NCBI RefSeq assembly: GCF_029541745.1
Contig: NZ_CP089746.1
Span: 1,860,001 to 1,924,000 of the forward strand
Reading direction: 5' to 3'
Source: Streptomyces sp. LX-29
Lineage (GTDB): Bacteria; Actinomycetota; Actinomycetes; Streptomycetales; Streptomycetaceae
DNA length: 64,000 nt
Part shown: positions 1-6,767 of the stretch, in pieces
Layout: every line of letters begins with the position of its first letter
Numbering within the stretch: position 1 is the stretch's first letter
Notes under the pieces: generated by a model
Told to the model about the DNA's origin: nothing
Seen by the model: only the letters and a program-made list of their open reading frames with translations
The model's database searches: none
Translations under genes and position numbers: made by a program

Positions 1-304
1 CGCCCTCGTCGAGGAGGCGGTGAGCGTCGGCGACCTGGTGCGGCTGCTGCGCTTCAGCCACGGCGACGCCAACCTGGTCGAGCTCACGCTGCCGCCGGAG
101 GCGGCGCTGGCCGGGACCCGGGTCGGCGAGGTGGACTGGCCGCAGGACACCAGCCTGGTGACGATCATCCGCGGTACCCGGGTGCTGACGCCCAGCAAGG
201 ACGACGTCCTGGAGGCCGGGGACGAGCTCCTGTTCGTCGCCGCGCCGGCACGCGAGGAGCAGCTGGAGGACCTGCTGTCGGTCCGCCGGGAGGCCACCGG
301 CTGA
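1..304 (+). CDS. TrkA-type potassium uptake regulatory protein, C-terminal part (5' end outside window)
   Basis: The reading frame is open from base 2 and runs into the window edge, so only about the last 100 residues are seen. They match a TrkA-C (RCK_C) ligand-binding domain. There is a hydrophobic strand with ELTLPPEAALAGTRVGEV, then the LVTIIRGTRVLTP strand, and the DVLEAGDELLFVA motif that closes RCK_C domains. An internal GTG at 20 is not the start, because the upstream residues (ALVEEA) are already family-like. TrkA/Ktr regulatory subunits sit on the cytoplasmic face of K+ channels. They gate transport through an N-terminal NAD(P)-binding domain, which is not visible here, and RCK_C is a known c-di-AMP or cation sensor. 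The adjacent kdp genes fit a K+ role. Confidence 0.85.
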   Translation, partial: ALVEEAVSVGDLVRLLRFSHGDANLVELTLPPEAALAGTRVGEVDWPQDTSLVTIIRGTRVLTPSKDDVLEAGDELLFVAAPAREEQLEDLLSVRREATG

Positions 305-321
305 CGAGCGCCGGTCGATAC

Positions 322-370
322 GACAAGGGCCGGGCCCGGAACCCCAGGGGTTCCGGGCCCGGCCCTTGTC
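322..370. terminator. Strong bidirectional-looking intrinsic terminator
   Basis: This is an essentially perfect inverted repeat of 24 bp per arm (322-345 and 347-370) around one central base. It begins GACAAGGGCC and ends GGCCCTTGTC. It lies 18 bp after the TrkA stop on the plus strand and 184 bp beyond the DUF3159 stop on the minus strand. It can serve both converging transcripts. Confidence 0.85.
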
Positions 371-554
371 ACAGGCTTCGGGAGAACGGGAACAACGGCG
401 GGAAAGCAGCTCCACCCCGCCGCGGCGCGGACCCCGACGGCGGAGTCCGGCGGTGCCGAACCGCCCGCAACCGGCCACGGCGCTCGGGACGCCGGGAGCG
501 GGCCCCGCGGCCCAAGGGCGAGTCGGTTGTGGGGGGAAGAGCGCCGCGCGGCGC

Positions 555-1328
555 TCAGGCCCGCTCAGGCGCCTTGTCCCGCTCCGTGTTCTCGCCCGCC
601 GCGGCGGCGCCCTCACGGGCCGCCGCGGCCCGCTCTTCCGCCTCCATCTCGGCGATCACATCGATCGGCGGTGGCGCCTTGGCCAGGAAGATCCAGGTCA
701 GGTAGACGCAGAGCAGGAACGGCGGGATGCCGAGGCAGACCTTGACCCAGCCCAGCTGGGTGGCGTCGCCCCACCAGTACAGCGGGAAGAGGATGGCCGA
801 CTTGGCGAGCAGGATCAGCCCCCACGCCCAGGTGGCCCGGGTGTAGGCGGTGAAGCGGCCCGGGTTGCGGGTGCGCCAGGAGAGGTTCTCCTTGAGCATC
901 GGGCCGAGCAGCACGCCGATCAGCGGATAGCGGAAGATCGCCGAGAGGATGTACGCGATCGCCAGCCCCAGCGTGTAGAGCATGCCGGGCAGGTAGAAGT
1001 TCTTGGCGTCGCCGGACATCATCGCGAAGATCGCGCCGAAGGCCACGCCGAAGACGCCGCTGAACGCGTGCTTCAGGGTCTCCTTGCGCACCAGCCGGGC
1101 CACGGCCAGCACCATGGTGAGGCCGAGCGCCGCCATGGCCGCCAGGTGGATGTCGCGCTTGATCGTGTAGATCAGGACGAAGACCAGGCCGGGCACGGTG
1201 GTGTCCACCATGCCCCGGATCCCGCCGAACGCCTCCAGCAGCGCGGTGTCGGCGGCCGCCCGGCTCTGGGCAGCGTGCGTGGCCGCGGCGCTCTGGTCCT
1301 CCGGGGTCGAGGTGTCGTGAGACGTCAC
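555..1328 (-). CDS. DUF3159 family integral membrane protein
   Basis: The 257-residue protein has several hydrophobic segments, for example around VPGLVFVLIYTI, HLAAMAALGLTMVL and YTLGLAIAYILSAIF, and a charged Ala/Glu-rich tail. This is the profile of the actinobacterial DUF3159 family, which is usually encoded beside the TrkA pair and a small OB-fold protein. The GTG start at 1328 has a good AGGAG ribosome site overlapping the stop of the upstream OB-fold gene 3 bp away, so the two are co-transcribed and probably translationally coupled. Function is not established. Context suggests an ion or membrane role. The family call rests on pattern recognition. Confidence 0.7.
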   Translation of the reverse strand: MTSHDTSTPEDQSAAATHAAQSRAAADTALLEAFGGIRGMVDTTVPGLVFVLIYTIKRDIHLAAMAALGLTMVLAVARLVRKETLKHAFSGVFGVAFGAIFAMMSGDAKNFYLPGMLYTLGLAIAYILSAIFRYPLIGVLLGPMLKENLSWRTRNPGRFTAYTRATWAWGLILLAKSAILFPLYWWGDATQLGWVKVCLGIPPFLLCVYLTWIFLAKAPPPIDVIAEMEAEERAAAAREGAAAAGENTERDKAPERA

Positions 1329-1331
1329 CGG

Positions 1332-1730
1332 CTACTCCTGTCCGAGCGGTCGGAGCTCGTACTTGGGGTTGAACAGCACCCGCCGTCCGTGGCTCATGGA
1401 GATCCGGCCGGTGGCGATCATCTTGCGGCCCGGCTCTATCCCGATGATCGAGCGCCGGCCCAGCCACACCACGTCCAGGGCGGCGGTGCCGTCGTACAGC
1501 TCCGCCTCCAGGGCGGGCACGCCGGCCCGAGGTCGCAGGGTGACCGTGCGGAGTGTACCGGTCACCTTGACGATCTGCCGGTCACCGCATTCGCCGATCT
1601 TGGTGCAGCCCGTCGCCTCCGCGTCCTGCTCCAGCTCCGCGGAGTGGAGCTCCTCCTGGGAGCTCGACAGCCGGTCGAGCATGCGCCGAAAGCGGCCGGC
1701 GGGCTTGTCGGGTCGGGGTACGGCACTCAT
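1332..1730 (-). CDS. OB-fold nucleic-acid-binding domain protein
   Basis: This 132-residue protein starts at the ATG at 1730; the open frame upstream is low-complexity and not family-like. A strand-rich core follows with QIVKVTGTLRTVTL, ALEAELYDGTAALDVVWLGRR and GRKMIATGRISM, the five-strand pattern of a single-stranded-nucleic-acid OB fold like that of RecG or tRNA_anti domains. It ends 3 bp before the DUF3159 start, forming a two-gene unit. Small OB-fold proteins next to DUF3159 are common in Streptomyces. No specific function is known to me. Confidence 0.75.
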   Translation of the reverse strand: MSAVPRPDKPAGRFRRMLDRLSSSQEELHSAELEQDAEATGCTKIGECGDRQIVKVTGTLRTVTLRPRAGVPALEAELYDGTAALDVVWLGRRSIIGIEPGRKMIATGRISMSHGRRVLFNPKYELRPLGQE

Positions 1731-1820
1731 ACGGCCAGCGTACCGGTGCGCCGCGGCGGCGCCCACGGACCTCGCGGAGCCCGGCTGAGCCCCCGGCTCC
1801 CGGCCCCCAGGCGCGGCACC

Positions 1821-1842
1821 GGCCGGGGTTCGGCCCCCGGCC
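1821..1842 (-). terminator. Candidate kdpE terminator hairpin
   Basis: An 8-bp GGCCGGGG/CCCCGGCC stem with a 6-base loop lies about 47 bp downstream of the kdpE stop on the minus strand. It is short and has no U tract, so the call is tentative. Confidence 0.4.
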
Positions 1843-1888
1843 TCCAGCACGGGGGCCCGGGCTGCCGCCCGGACCGACACACCGAGGC

Positions 1889-2572
1889 TCACCCCTCGAA
1901 GCGGTAGCCCATCCCCGGCTCGGTGATGAAGTGCCGCGGGTGCGAGGGGTCCGCCTCCAGCTTGCGGCGCAGCTGGGCCATGTAGACGCGCAGGTAGTTG
2001 GTCTCGGTGCCGTAGGAGGGGCCCCAGACCTCCTGGAGGAGCTGCTTCTGGCTGACCAGTCGGCCGGCGTTGCGGACCAGGACCTCCAGCAGGTGCCACT
2101 CGGTCGGGGTGAGCCGCACGTCGCGGCCGCCGCGGTTGACCTTCTTGGCGGCGAGGTCGACGGTGAACGCGTCCGTCGTCACCACGACGGCGTCCTCGCT
2201 GTGGCCGATGGGCTCGGCGCGGCGCACCGCGGCCCGCAGCCGGGCCAGCAGCTCGTCCATGCCGAACGGCTTGGTGACGTAGTCGTCGGCGCCGGCGTCG
2301 AGCGCCTCCACCTTCTCGTCGGAGGTCTGCCGGGCGGAGAGGACCAGGATCGGCACCCGGGTCCAGCCGCGCAGCCCCTTGATCACCTCGACGCCGTCCA
2401 TGTCCGGCAGGCCCAGGTCGAGCACGACGACGTCCGGGTGGCGGGCGGCGGCGAGCTGGAGGGCGGTGGCCCCGTCGGGGGCGGCGTCGACCTCGTACTT
2501 GCGCGCCTTGAGGTTGATCACGAGGGCGCGCACGATCTGCGGCTCGTCGTCCACCACGAGCACCCGGTTCAT
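1889..2572 (-). CDS. kdpE: KdpE, OmpR-family response regulator of the Kdp potassium system
   Basis: The 227-residue protein has an N-terminal receiver domain: acidic pocket VVDDE, phosphoacceptor Asp52 in VLDLGLPD, and Lys in the DYVTKPF motif. A C-terminal OmpR/PhoB winged helix follows, with LTPTEWHLLEVLV and TNYLRVYMAQLRRKLE. Known KdpE proteins, once phosphorylated by KdpD, activate kdpFABC under K+ limitation. It starts 36 bp after the kdpD stop on the same strand and is probably co-transcribed with it. The target operon lies more than 8 kb away at the other side of the aac(2') gene, and a plausible binding site is visible near 10.95 kb. Confidence 0.95.
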   Translation of the reverse strand: MNRVLVVDDEPQIVRALVINLKARKYEVDAAPDGATALQLAAARHPDVVVLDLGLPDMDGVEVIKGLRGWTRVPILVLSARQTSDEKVEALDAGADDYVTKPFGMDELLARLRAAVRRAEPIGHSEDAVVVTTDAFTVDLAAKKVNRGGRDVRLTPTEWHLLEVLVRNAGRLVSQKQLLQEVWGPSYGTETNYLRVYMAQLRRKLEADPSHPRHFITEPGMGYRFEG

Positions 2573-2608
2573 TGGGGCCTGCCTTTCTGTTCTTCTGTTG
2601 TGAGCGGG

Positions 2609-5164
2609 TCAGGAGGTGGCTTGCGCCGGCAGGTCGGGGCGGACCGGTGGGCGACCCGGCGCCGCTCGCAGCGACAGCACCATGGTCATGCCGCCGCCGG
2701 GGGTGTCCTCGGCGGCCAGCTGGCCGCCCATGGTCTCGGCGAAGCCGCGGGCCACGGCGAGCCCGAGGCCGACGCCGGCACCGCGCGGGGCGTCACCGTA
2801 CCGCTGGAAGGGCTCGAAGATGCGGCCCTTGGCGCTGTCCGGGACGCCCGGCCCCTGGTCGGCCACGCGCAGCTCCACCCGGTCGCCGAGGGCGCTGGCG
2901 GAGACCAGGACGGGCTTGCCGTCGGGGCTGTACTTGACGGCGTTCTCGACGATGTTGGCGACGCTGCGCTCCAGCAGGCCGGGGTCGACCGTGACCATCG
3001 GCAGGGTTTCCGGGATGTCCAGCACGACGCTGTCCTCGGGGACGCCGACCAGCGCCATGGGGACCACCTCGTCCAGGTCGATCTCCCGGATCAGCGGGGT
3101 GACGGTGCCGGTCTGCAGCCGGGACATGTCGAGCAGGTTGCCGACCAGGTGGTCGAGCCGGTCGGCGCCCTCCTCGATGCCGGCCAGCAGCTCCGCCTCG
3201 TCCTCCTCGGACCAGGCCACGTCGTCGGAGCGCAGCGAGGTCACCGCGGCCTTGATGCCGGCGAGCGGGGTGCGCAGGTCGTGGCTGACGGCGGCGAGAA
3301 GCGCGGTGCGGATGCGGTTGCCCTCGGCCAGCTCATGGGCCTTCTCGGCCTCGCCGACCAGCCGCTGCCGGTCCAGCACGACGACGGCCTGGGCGGCGAA
3401 GGCCGCCAACACCCGGCGGTCCTCGGCGGGCAGCACCCGGCCGCTGAGGGCCAGCGCCATGTTCTCGCCCACCGGCATGTCGACGTCCGCGTCCTCGGGC
3501 CGTACCGGGGGCGGGGCGCCGTCGGTGGCGCCGACGGCGCCGGCGCAGGTCCACGGGTCGACGTCGCTGGCCCGCTCCAGCAGCGCCACGGAGTCCATGG
3601 CGAAGGTCTCCCGCACCCGCTCCAGCAGCGCCTCCAGGCTGGTCTCGCCGCGCAGCACGCTGCCGGCCAGGAAGGACAGCACCTCGGACTCGGCGCGCAG
3701 CCGGGCGGCCTGGTGGGTGCGGCGGGCGGCCAGGTCGACCACGGAGGCCACCGACACCGCCACCCCGAAGAAGATCACTATCGCGACGATGTTCTTGGGG
3801 TCGGCGATGGTCCAGGTGTGCAGCGGCGGGGTGAAGAAGTAGTTGAGCAGCAGCGAGCCGAAGGCGGCCGAGGCCAGCGCCGGCAGCAGCCCGCCGAGCA
3901 GCGCGGCGGCCACCGTCAGCGACAGGAAGAGCAGCATGTCGTTGGCGAGGCCGAGCCCGGGGTCGAACTGGCGCAGCGCCAGGGTGAGCGGTATCGGGCC
4001 CACCAGGCCGACCAGCCAGCCGGCCACGATGCGGGAGCGGCCGAGCCGGGCGCCGCGCGCCACCGGCAGCCCGCGGCCCTTGGCCACCTCGTCGTGGGTG
4101 ACGATGTGCACGTCGAGGTCGGGGCCGGAGTCGCGGGCGACGGTGGCGCCCACGCCGGGGCCGAAGACGTACTGCCAGGACTTGCGGCGGCTGGAGCCCA
4201 GCACGATCTGGGTGGCGTTGACGCCGCGGGCGAACTCCAGCAGCGCGTCGGGGACGTCCTCCCCTATGACGTGGTGGAAGGTGCCGCCCAGGTCCTCCAC
4301 CAGGGTGCGCTGGACGGCCAGCTCCTTGGGGGAGGCGGAGGTGAGCCCGTCGCTGCGGGCGATGTAGACGGCGAGGATCTCGCCGCCGGCGCCCTTGGCG
4401 GCCATCCGGGCGGCGCGCCGGATCAGTGTCCGGCCCTCGGGGCCTCCGGTGAGGCCGACGACGATGCGCTCGCGGGCGCTCCAGATGGTGGAGACGCTGT
4501 GCTCGGAGCGGTACTGCTGGAGGTACTCGTCCACCCGGTCCGCGGTCCACAGCAGCGCCAGCTCGCGCAGCGCGGTGAGGTTGCCGGGCCGGAAGTAGTT
4601 GGACAGCGCCGCGTCGACCTTGTCGACCTTGTAGATGTTGCCGTGCGCCATGCGGCGGCGCAGCGCGTGGGGCGACATGTCGACCAGCTCGATCTGGTCG
4701 GCGCGGCGGACCACCTCGTCGGGGACGGTCTCGCGCTGCCGCACCCCCGTTATCGACTCCACCACGTCGCCCAGCGACTCCAGGTGCTGGATGTTGACGG
4801 TGGAGACGACGTCGATGCCGGCCTGGAGCAGTTCCTCGATGTCCTGCCAGCGCTTGGCGTTGCGGGAGCCGGGGACGTTGGTGTGGGCGAGCTCGTCGAC
4901 CAGGGCGACGGCGGGGCGGCGGCGCAGCACCGCGTCCACGTCCATCTCGGTGAAGGTGCTCCCCCGGTACTCCATCTCGCGGCGCGGCACCTCCTCCAGG
5001 CCGTGCAGCATGACCTCGGTGCGGGGCCGCCCGTGGTGCTCGACGAAGGCGACGACGAGGTCGGTGCCGCGCTCCACCCGTCGGTGCCCTTCGGAGAGCA
5101 TCGCATAGGTCTTCCCGACGCCGGGCGCCGCACCCAGATAGATCCGTAGCTTTCCGCGTGCCAT
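2609..5164 (-). CDS. kdpD: KdpD sensor histidine kinase (K+/turgor, USP domain)
   Basis: The 851-residue protein is read from the ATG at 5164 (MARGKLRIYLG). A GTG at 5197 in the same frame lacks a good ribosome site. Domain order is as follows: KdpD N-terminal domain with Walker A APGVGKTY near residue 12, USP-like domain about 240-370, four clustered transmembrane helices about 390-490, GAF-like region, then the HisKA domain with phosphoacceptor His at about 628 (SHDLRTPLAG). The HATPase_c domain has NIVENAVKYS and GVGLGLAVARG. Family members sense K+ and turgor at the membrane and control KdpE. The USP domain binds c-di-AMP in Staphylococcus. Because aac(2') and two terminators separate it from kdpFABC, kdpDE must have its own promoter in 5165-5385. 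Confidence 0.95.
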   Translation of the reverse strand: MARGKLRIYLGAAPGVGKTYAMLSEGHRRVERGTDLVVAFVEHHGRPRTEVMLHGLEEVPRREMEYRGSTFTEMDVDAVLRRRPAVALVDELAHTNVPGSRNAKRWQDIEELLQAGIDVVSTVNIQHLESLGDVVESITGVRQRETVPDEVVRRADQIELVDMSPHALRRRMAHGNIYKVDKVDAALSNYFRPGNLTALRELALLWTADRVDEYLQQYRSEHSVSTIWSARERIVVGLTGGPEGRTLIRRAARMAAKGAGGEILAVYIARSDGLTSASPKELAVQRTLVEDLGGTFHHVIGEDVPDALLEFARGVNATQIVLGSSRRKSWQYVFGPGVGATVARDSGPDLDVHIVTHDEVAKGRGLPVARGARLGRSRIVAGWLVGLVGPIPLTLALRQFDPGLGLANDMLLFLSLTVAAALLGGLLPALASAAFGSLLLNYFFTPPLHTWTIADPKNIVAIVIFFGVAVSVASVVDLAARRTHQAARLRAESEVLSFLAGSVLRGETSLEALLERVRETFAMDSVALLERASDVDPWTCAGAVGATDGAPPPVRPEDADVDMPVGENMALALSGRVLPAEDRRVLAAFAAQAVVVLDRQRLVGEAEKAHELAEGNRIRTALLAAVSHDLRTPLAGIKAAVTSLRSDDVAWSEEDEAELLAGIEEGADRLDHLVGNLLDMSRLQTGTVTPLIREIDLDEVVPMALVGVPEDSVVLDIPETLPMVTVDPGLLERSVANIVENAVKYSPDGKPVLVSASALGDRVELRVADQGPGVPDSAKGRIFEPFQRYGDAPRGAGVGLGLAVARGFAETMGGQLAAEDTPGGGMTMVLSLRAAPGRPPVRPDLPAQATS

Positions 5165-5337
5165 GGCCCCATCTTCGTGCTCGGGCCGGTCGGCCACCCT
5201 GCTGTTCGGCGTGCTCTCGCCGCACGCACGCTCGACTGTACGACTCCAAGGAGGGACAAACCGGGCGATGGACGACGCTGAACTGGGTATTGACGCAGTT
5301 CTGACGCTCGTTGTCCGGCGCCTCCCGCCACGATCCG

Positions 5338-5349
5338 CGGAATATTCCG
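5338..5349. promoter_or_regulatory. Perfect 12-bp palindrome in the kdpD/aac(2') divergent promoter region
   Basis: CGGAATATTCCG is a perfect, locally A/T-rich palindrome 37 bp upstream of the aac(2') ATG and about 175 bp upstream of kdpD. It stands out from the GC-rich surroundings and could be a repressor site or overlap a promoter. A TTGACG element at 5290-5295 is the only -35-like sequence I see facing aac(2'). No regulator is identified. Confidence 0.4.
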
Positions 5350-5385
5350 TCGCCCGGACGGGGAACCGCTGCCAGCATGGCGGCC

Positions 5386-5940
5386 ATGACCGACGTACGG
5401 GACTTAAACGAACAGGTACGGATCGCGCACACCTGGCAGCTGGACGCGTCAGAGCTGGCCGCGGTGCGCGCCCTGATGGACGAGGCCTTCGAGGGCGATT
5501 TCGACGACGAGGACTGGGACCACGGCCTGGGCGGCGTGCACGCCCTGCTGTGGCGGGACGGGGTGCTGGCCGCGCACGGCGCGGTGGTGCAGCGCCGGCT
5601 GGTGCATGGCGGGCGGGCGCTGCGCGCCGGCTATGTGGAGGCGGTGGCGGTCCGCGAGGAGCTGCGTCGCCAGGGGTACGGGGCGGCCGTGATGCGGGCC
5701 CTGGAGCCGGTCCTGCGCGGGGCCTACGAGGTGGCGGCGCTGTCCGCGGCCGATGACGCGGCCGCCTTCTACGAGGCGCTGGGCTGGGTGCGCTGGCAGG
5801 GTCCGACCTCGGCGCTCACCCCCAAGGGCGTGGAGCGCACGGAGGAGGACGACGACTCCACCTATGTGCTGCCGCTGTCCGCCCCGCTCGCCCTGGACGG
5901 CGAGCTGATCTGTGACTGGCGGGACGGCGACGTCTGGTGA
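5386..5940 (+). CDS. Aminoglycoside 2'-N-acetyltransferase, AAC(2')-I family, with a TTA codon
   Basis: The 184-residue GNAT protein resembles the mycobacterial chromosomal AAC(2')-I enzymes over its full length. Shared features recalled from that family include FEGDFDDEDWDHGLGGVHAL, VVQRRLVHGGRALRAGYVE, the acetyl-CoA loop REELRRQGYG, GPTSALTPKG and the C-terminal CDWRDGDVW. These enzymes transfer acetyl from acetyl-CoA to the 2'-amino group of aminoglycosides such as gentamicin. The start could be ATG 5377 or 5386; neither has a strong ribosome site. Codon 7 from 5386 (5404-5406) is TTA, the rare leucine codon read by bldA tRNA, so translation should be developmentally timed. It lies between kdpC and kdpD in the opposite direction, followed at once by its own terminator. 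Confidence 0.88.
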   Translation: MTDVRDLNEQVRIAHTWQLDASELAAVRALMDEAFEGDFDDEDWDHGLGGVHALLWRDGVLAAHGAVVQRRLVHGGRALRAGYVEAVAVREELRRQGYGAAVMRALEPVLRGAYEVAALSAADDAAAFYEALGWVRWQGPTSALTPKGVERTEEDDDSTYVLPLSAPLALDGELICDWRDGDVW

Positions 5941-5951
5941 CCGTCGACGGA

Positions 5952-5986
5952 GTGCCGCGGGGCCGTGCCGGACGGCCCCGCGGCAC
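5952..5986 (+). terminator. aac(2') terminator
   Basis: A perfect 15-bp stem (5952-5966 with 5972-5986, beginning GTGCCGCGGGG) with a 5-base loop starts 12 bp after the aac(2') stop. Confidence 0.85.
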
Positions 5987-6033
5987 CCGCGGACGGCTGG
6001 TCGGGGGCGGCGGAGCGGCTCGGCACGACACGA

Positions 6034-6080
6034 CCGAGGGCGGGGCGGCGCCGTCCGGGGACGCGCCGCCCCGCCCTCGG
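6034..6080 (-). terminator. kdpFABC operon terminator
   Basis: A perfect 18-bp stem (6034-6051 with 6063-6080, CCGAGGGCGG...) with an 11-base loop lies 35 bp beyond the kdpC stop on the minus strand. Together with the hairpin at 5952-5986 it insulates the convergent kdpC and aac(2') transcripts. Confidence 0.85.
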
Positions 6081-6114
6081 GGTCGGGTGCTCGGTGTGCC
6101 GCCGAGCAGACCGG

Positions 6115-6762
6115 TCACTTCTGGAGGAGCTCCTTCAGCGCCACGTTGAGCCGGAGGACGTTCACCCGGGGCTCGCCCATGAAGCCGAGGATCCGCCCGT
6201 CGGTGTGGTCCTCGACCAGCTTCTCGACCGTGCCCACCGGCAGGCCGTTCTCCTTGGCGACCCGCTTGACCTGGAGCTCCGCGTAGTCCGGGGAGATGTG
6301 CGGGTCGATGCCGGAGGCGGAGGCGGTGATCGCGTCGACGGGCACCTCGCCCTGCGGCACGCCGTTGAACTCGGCCACCTGCTTGCGGCGGTCCTTCACC
6401 GACTGGAGCAGCACCTTGCTGTCGGCGGCCAGGTTGGAGGCGCCGGAGACGACGATCGAGTACTGGGTGTTGACGGCGTTGGTGCCCGCCGCCGAGGGCC
6501 GCGGCTGGAACCACTTGGGGTCCGGCAGCGGGTTCCCGTCCTTGTCCTTCTTGTCCAGGTCGAAGCTCTGGCCGATCAGCTCGGAGCCGACGACCTCGCC
6601 GTCCGACGTCACCTCGGAGCCGTTGGCCTCGTCGTGGAACGCGGCTTGGGCGATGCCCGTGACGACCAGCGGGTAGATCACGCCGCAGACGATCGTGAGC
6701 ACGAGCAGCGCGCGGAGCCCCGCGCCCACCAGCCGGGCTGTGCTGCGTACGGAGTTGTTCAT
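6115..6762 (-). CDS. kdpC: KdpC subunit of the high-affinity K+-transporting ATPase
   Basis: The 215-residue protein starts at ATG 6762, 5 bp after the kdpB stop. One N-terminal transmembrane helix (GLRALLVLTIVCGVIYPLVV) anchors a periplasm-facing domain. Family motifs include LIGQSFD, KWFQPRPSAAG, ASASGIDPHISPDYAELQVKR, and the C-terminal GEPRVNVLRLNVAL. Known KdpC proteins stabilise the KdpFABC complex and raise K+ affinity. A longer open frame that continues upstream inside kdpB is an out-of-frame shadow. Confidence 0.95.
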   Translation of the reverse strand: MNNSVRSTARLVGAGLRALLVLTIVCGVIYPLVVTGIAQAAFHDEANGSEVTSDGEVVGSELIGQSFDLDKKDKDGNPLPDPKWFQPRPSAAGTNAVNTQYSIVVSGASNLAADSKVLLQSVKDRRKQVAEFNGVPQGEVPVDAITASASGIDPHISPDYAELQVKRVAKENGLPVGTVEKLVEDHTDGRILGFMGEPRVNVLRLNVALKELLQK

Positions 6763-6767
6763 GGTCG

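Noticed and set aside
1931..5149. 1072-codon plus-strand open frame
   Set aside because: It is the antisense shadow of kdpE/kdpD. The translation is Gly/His/Arg/Ala-rich with no domain, whereas the minus strand encodes clear KdpD/KdpE motifs.
5248..5385. Short ORF from ATG 5269 upstream of aac(2') as a leader peptide
   Set aside because: It overlaps the acetyltransferase in another frame and has no family-like sequence. There is an AAGGAGGGAC motif before it, but the frame continues as Gly/Arg-rich nonsense through aac(2'), so coding is not supported.
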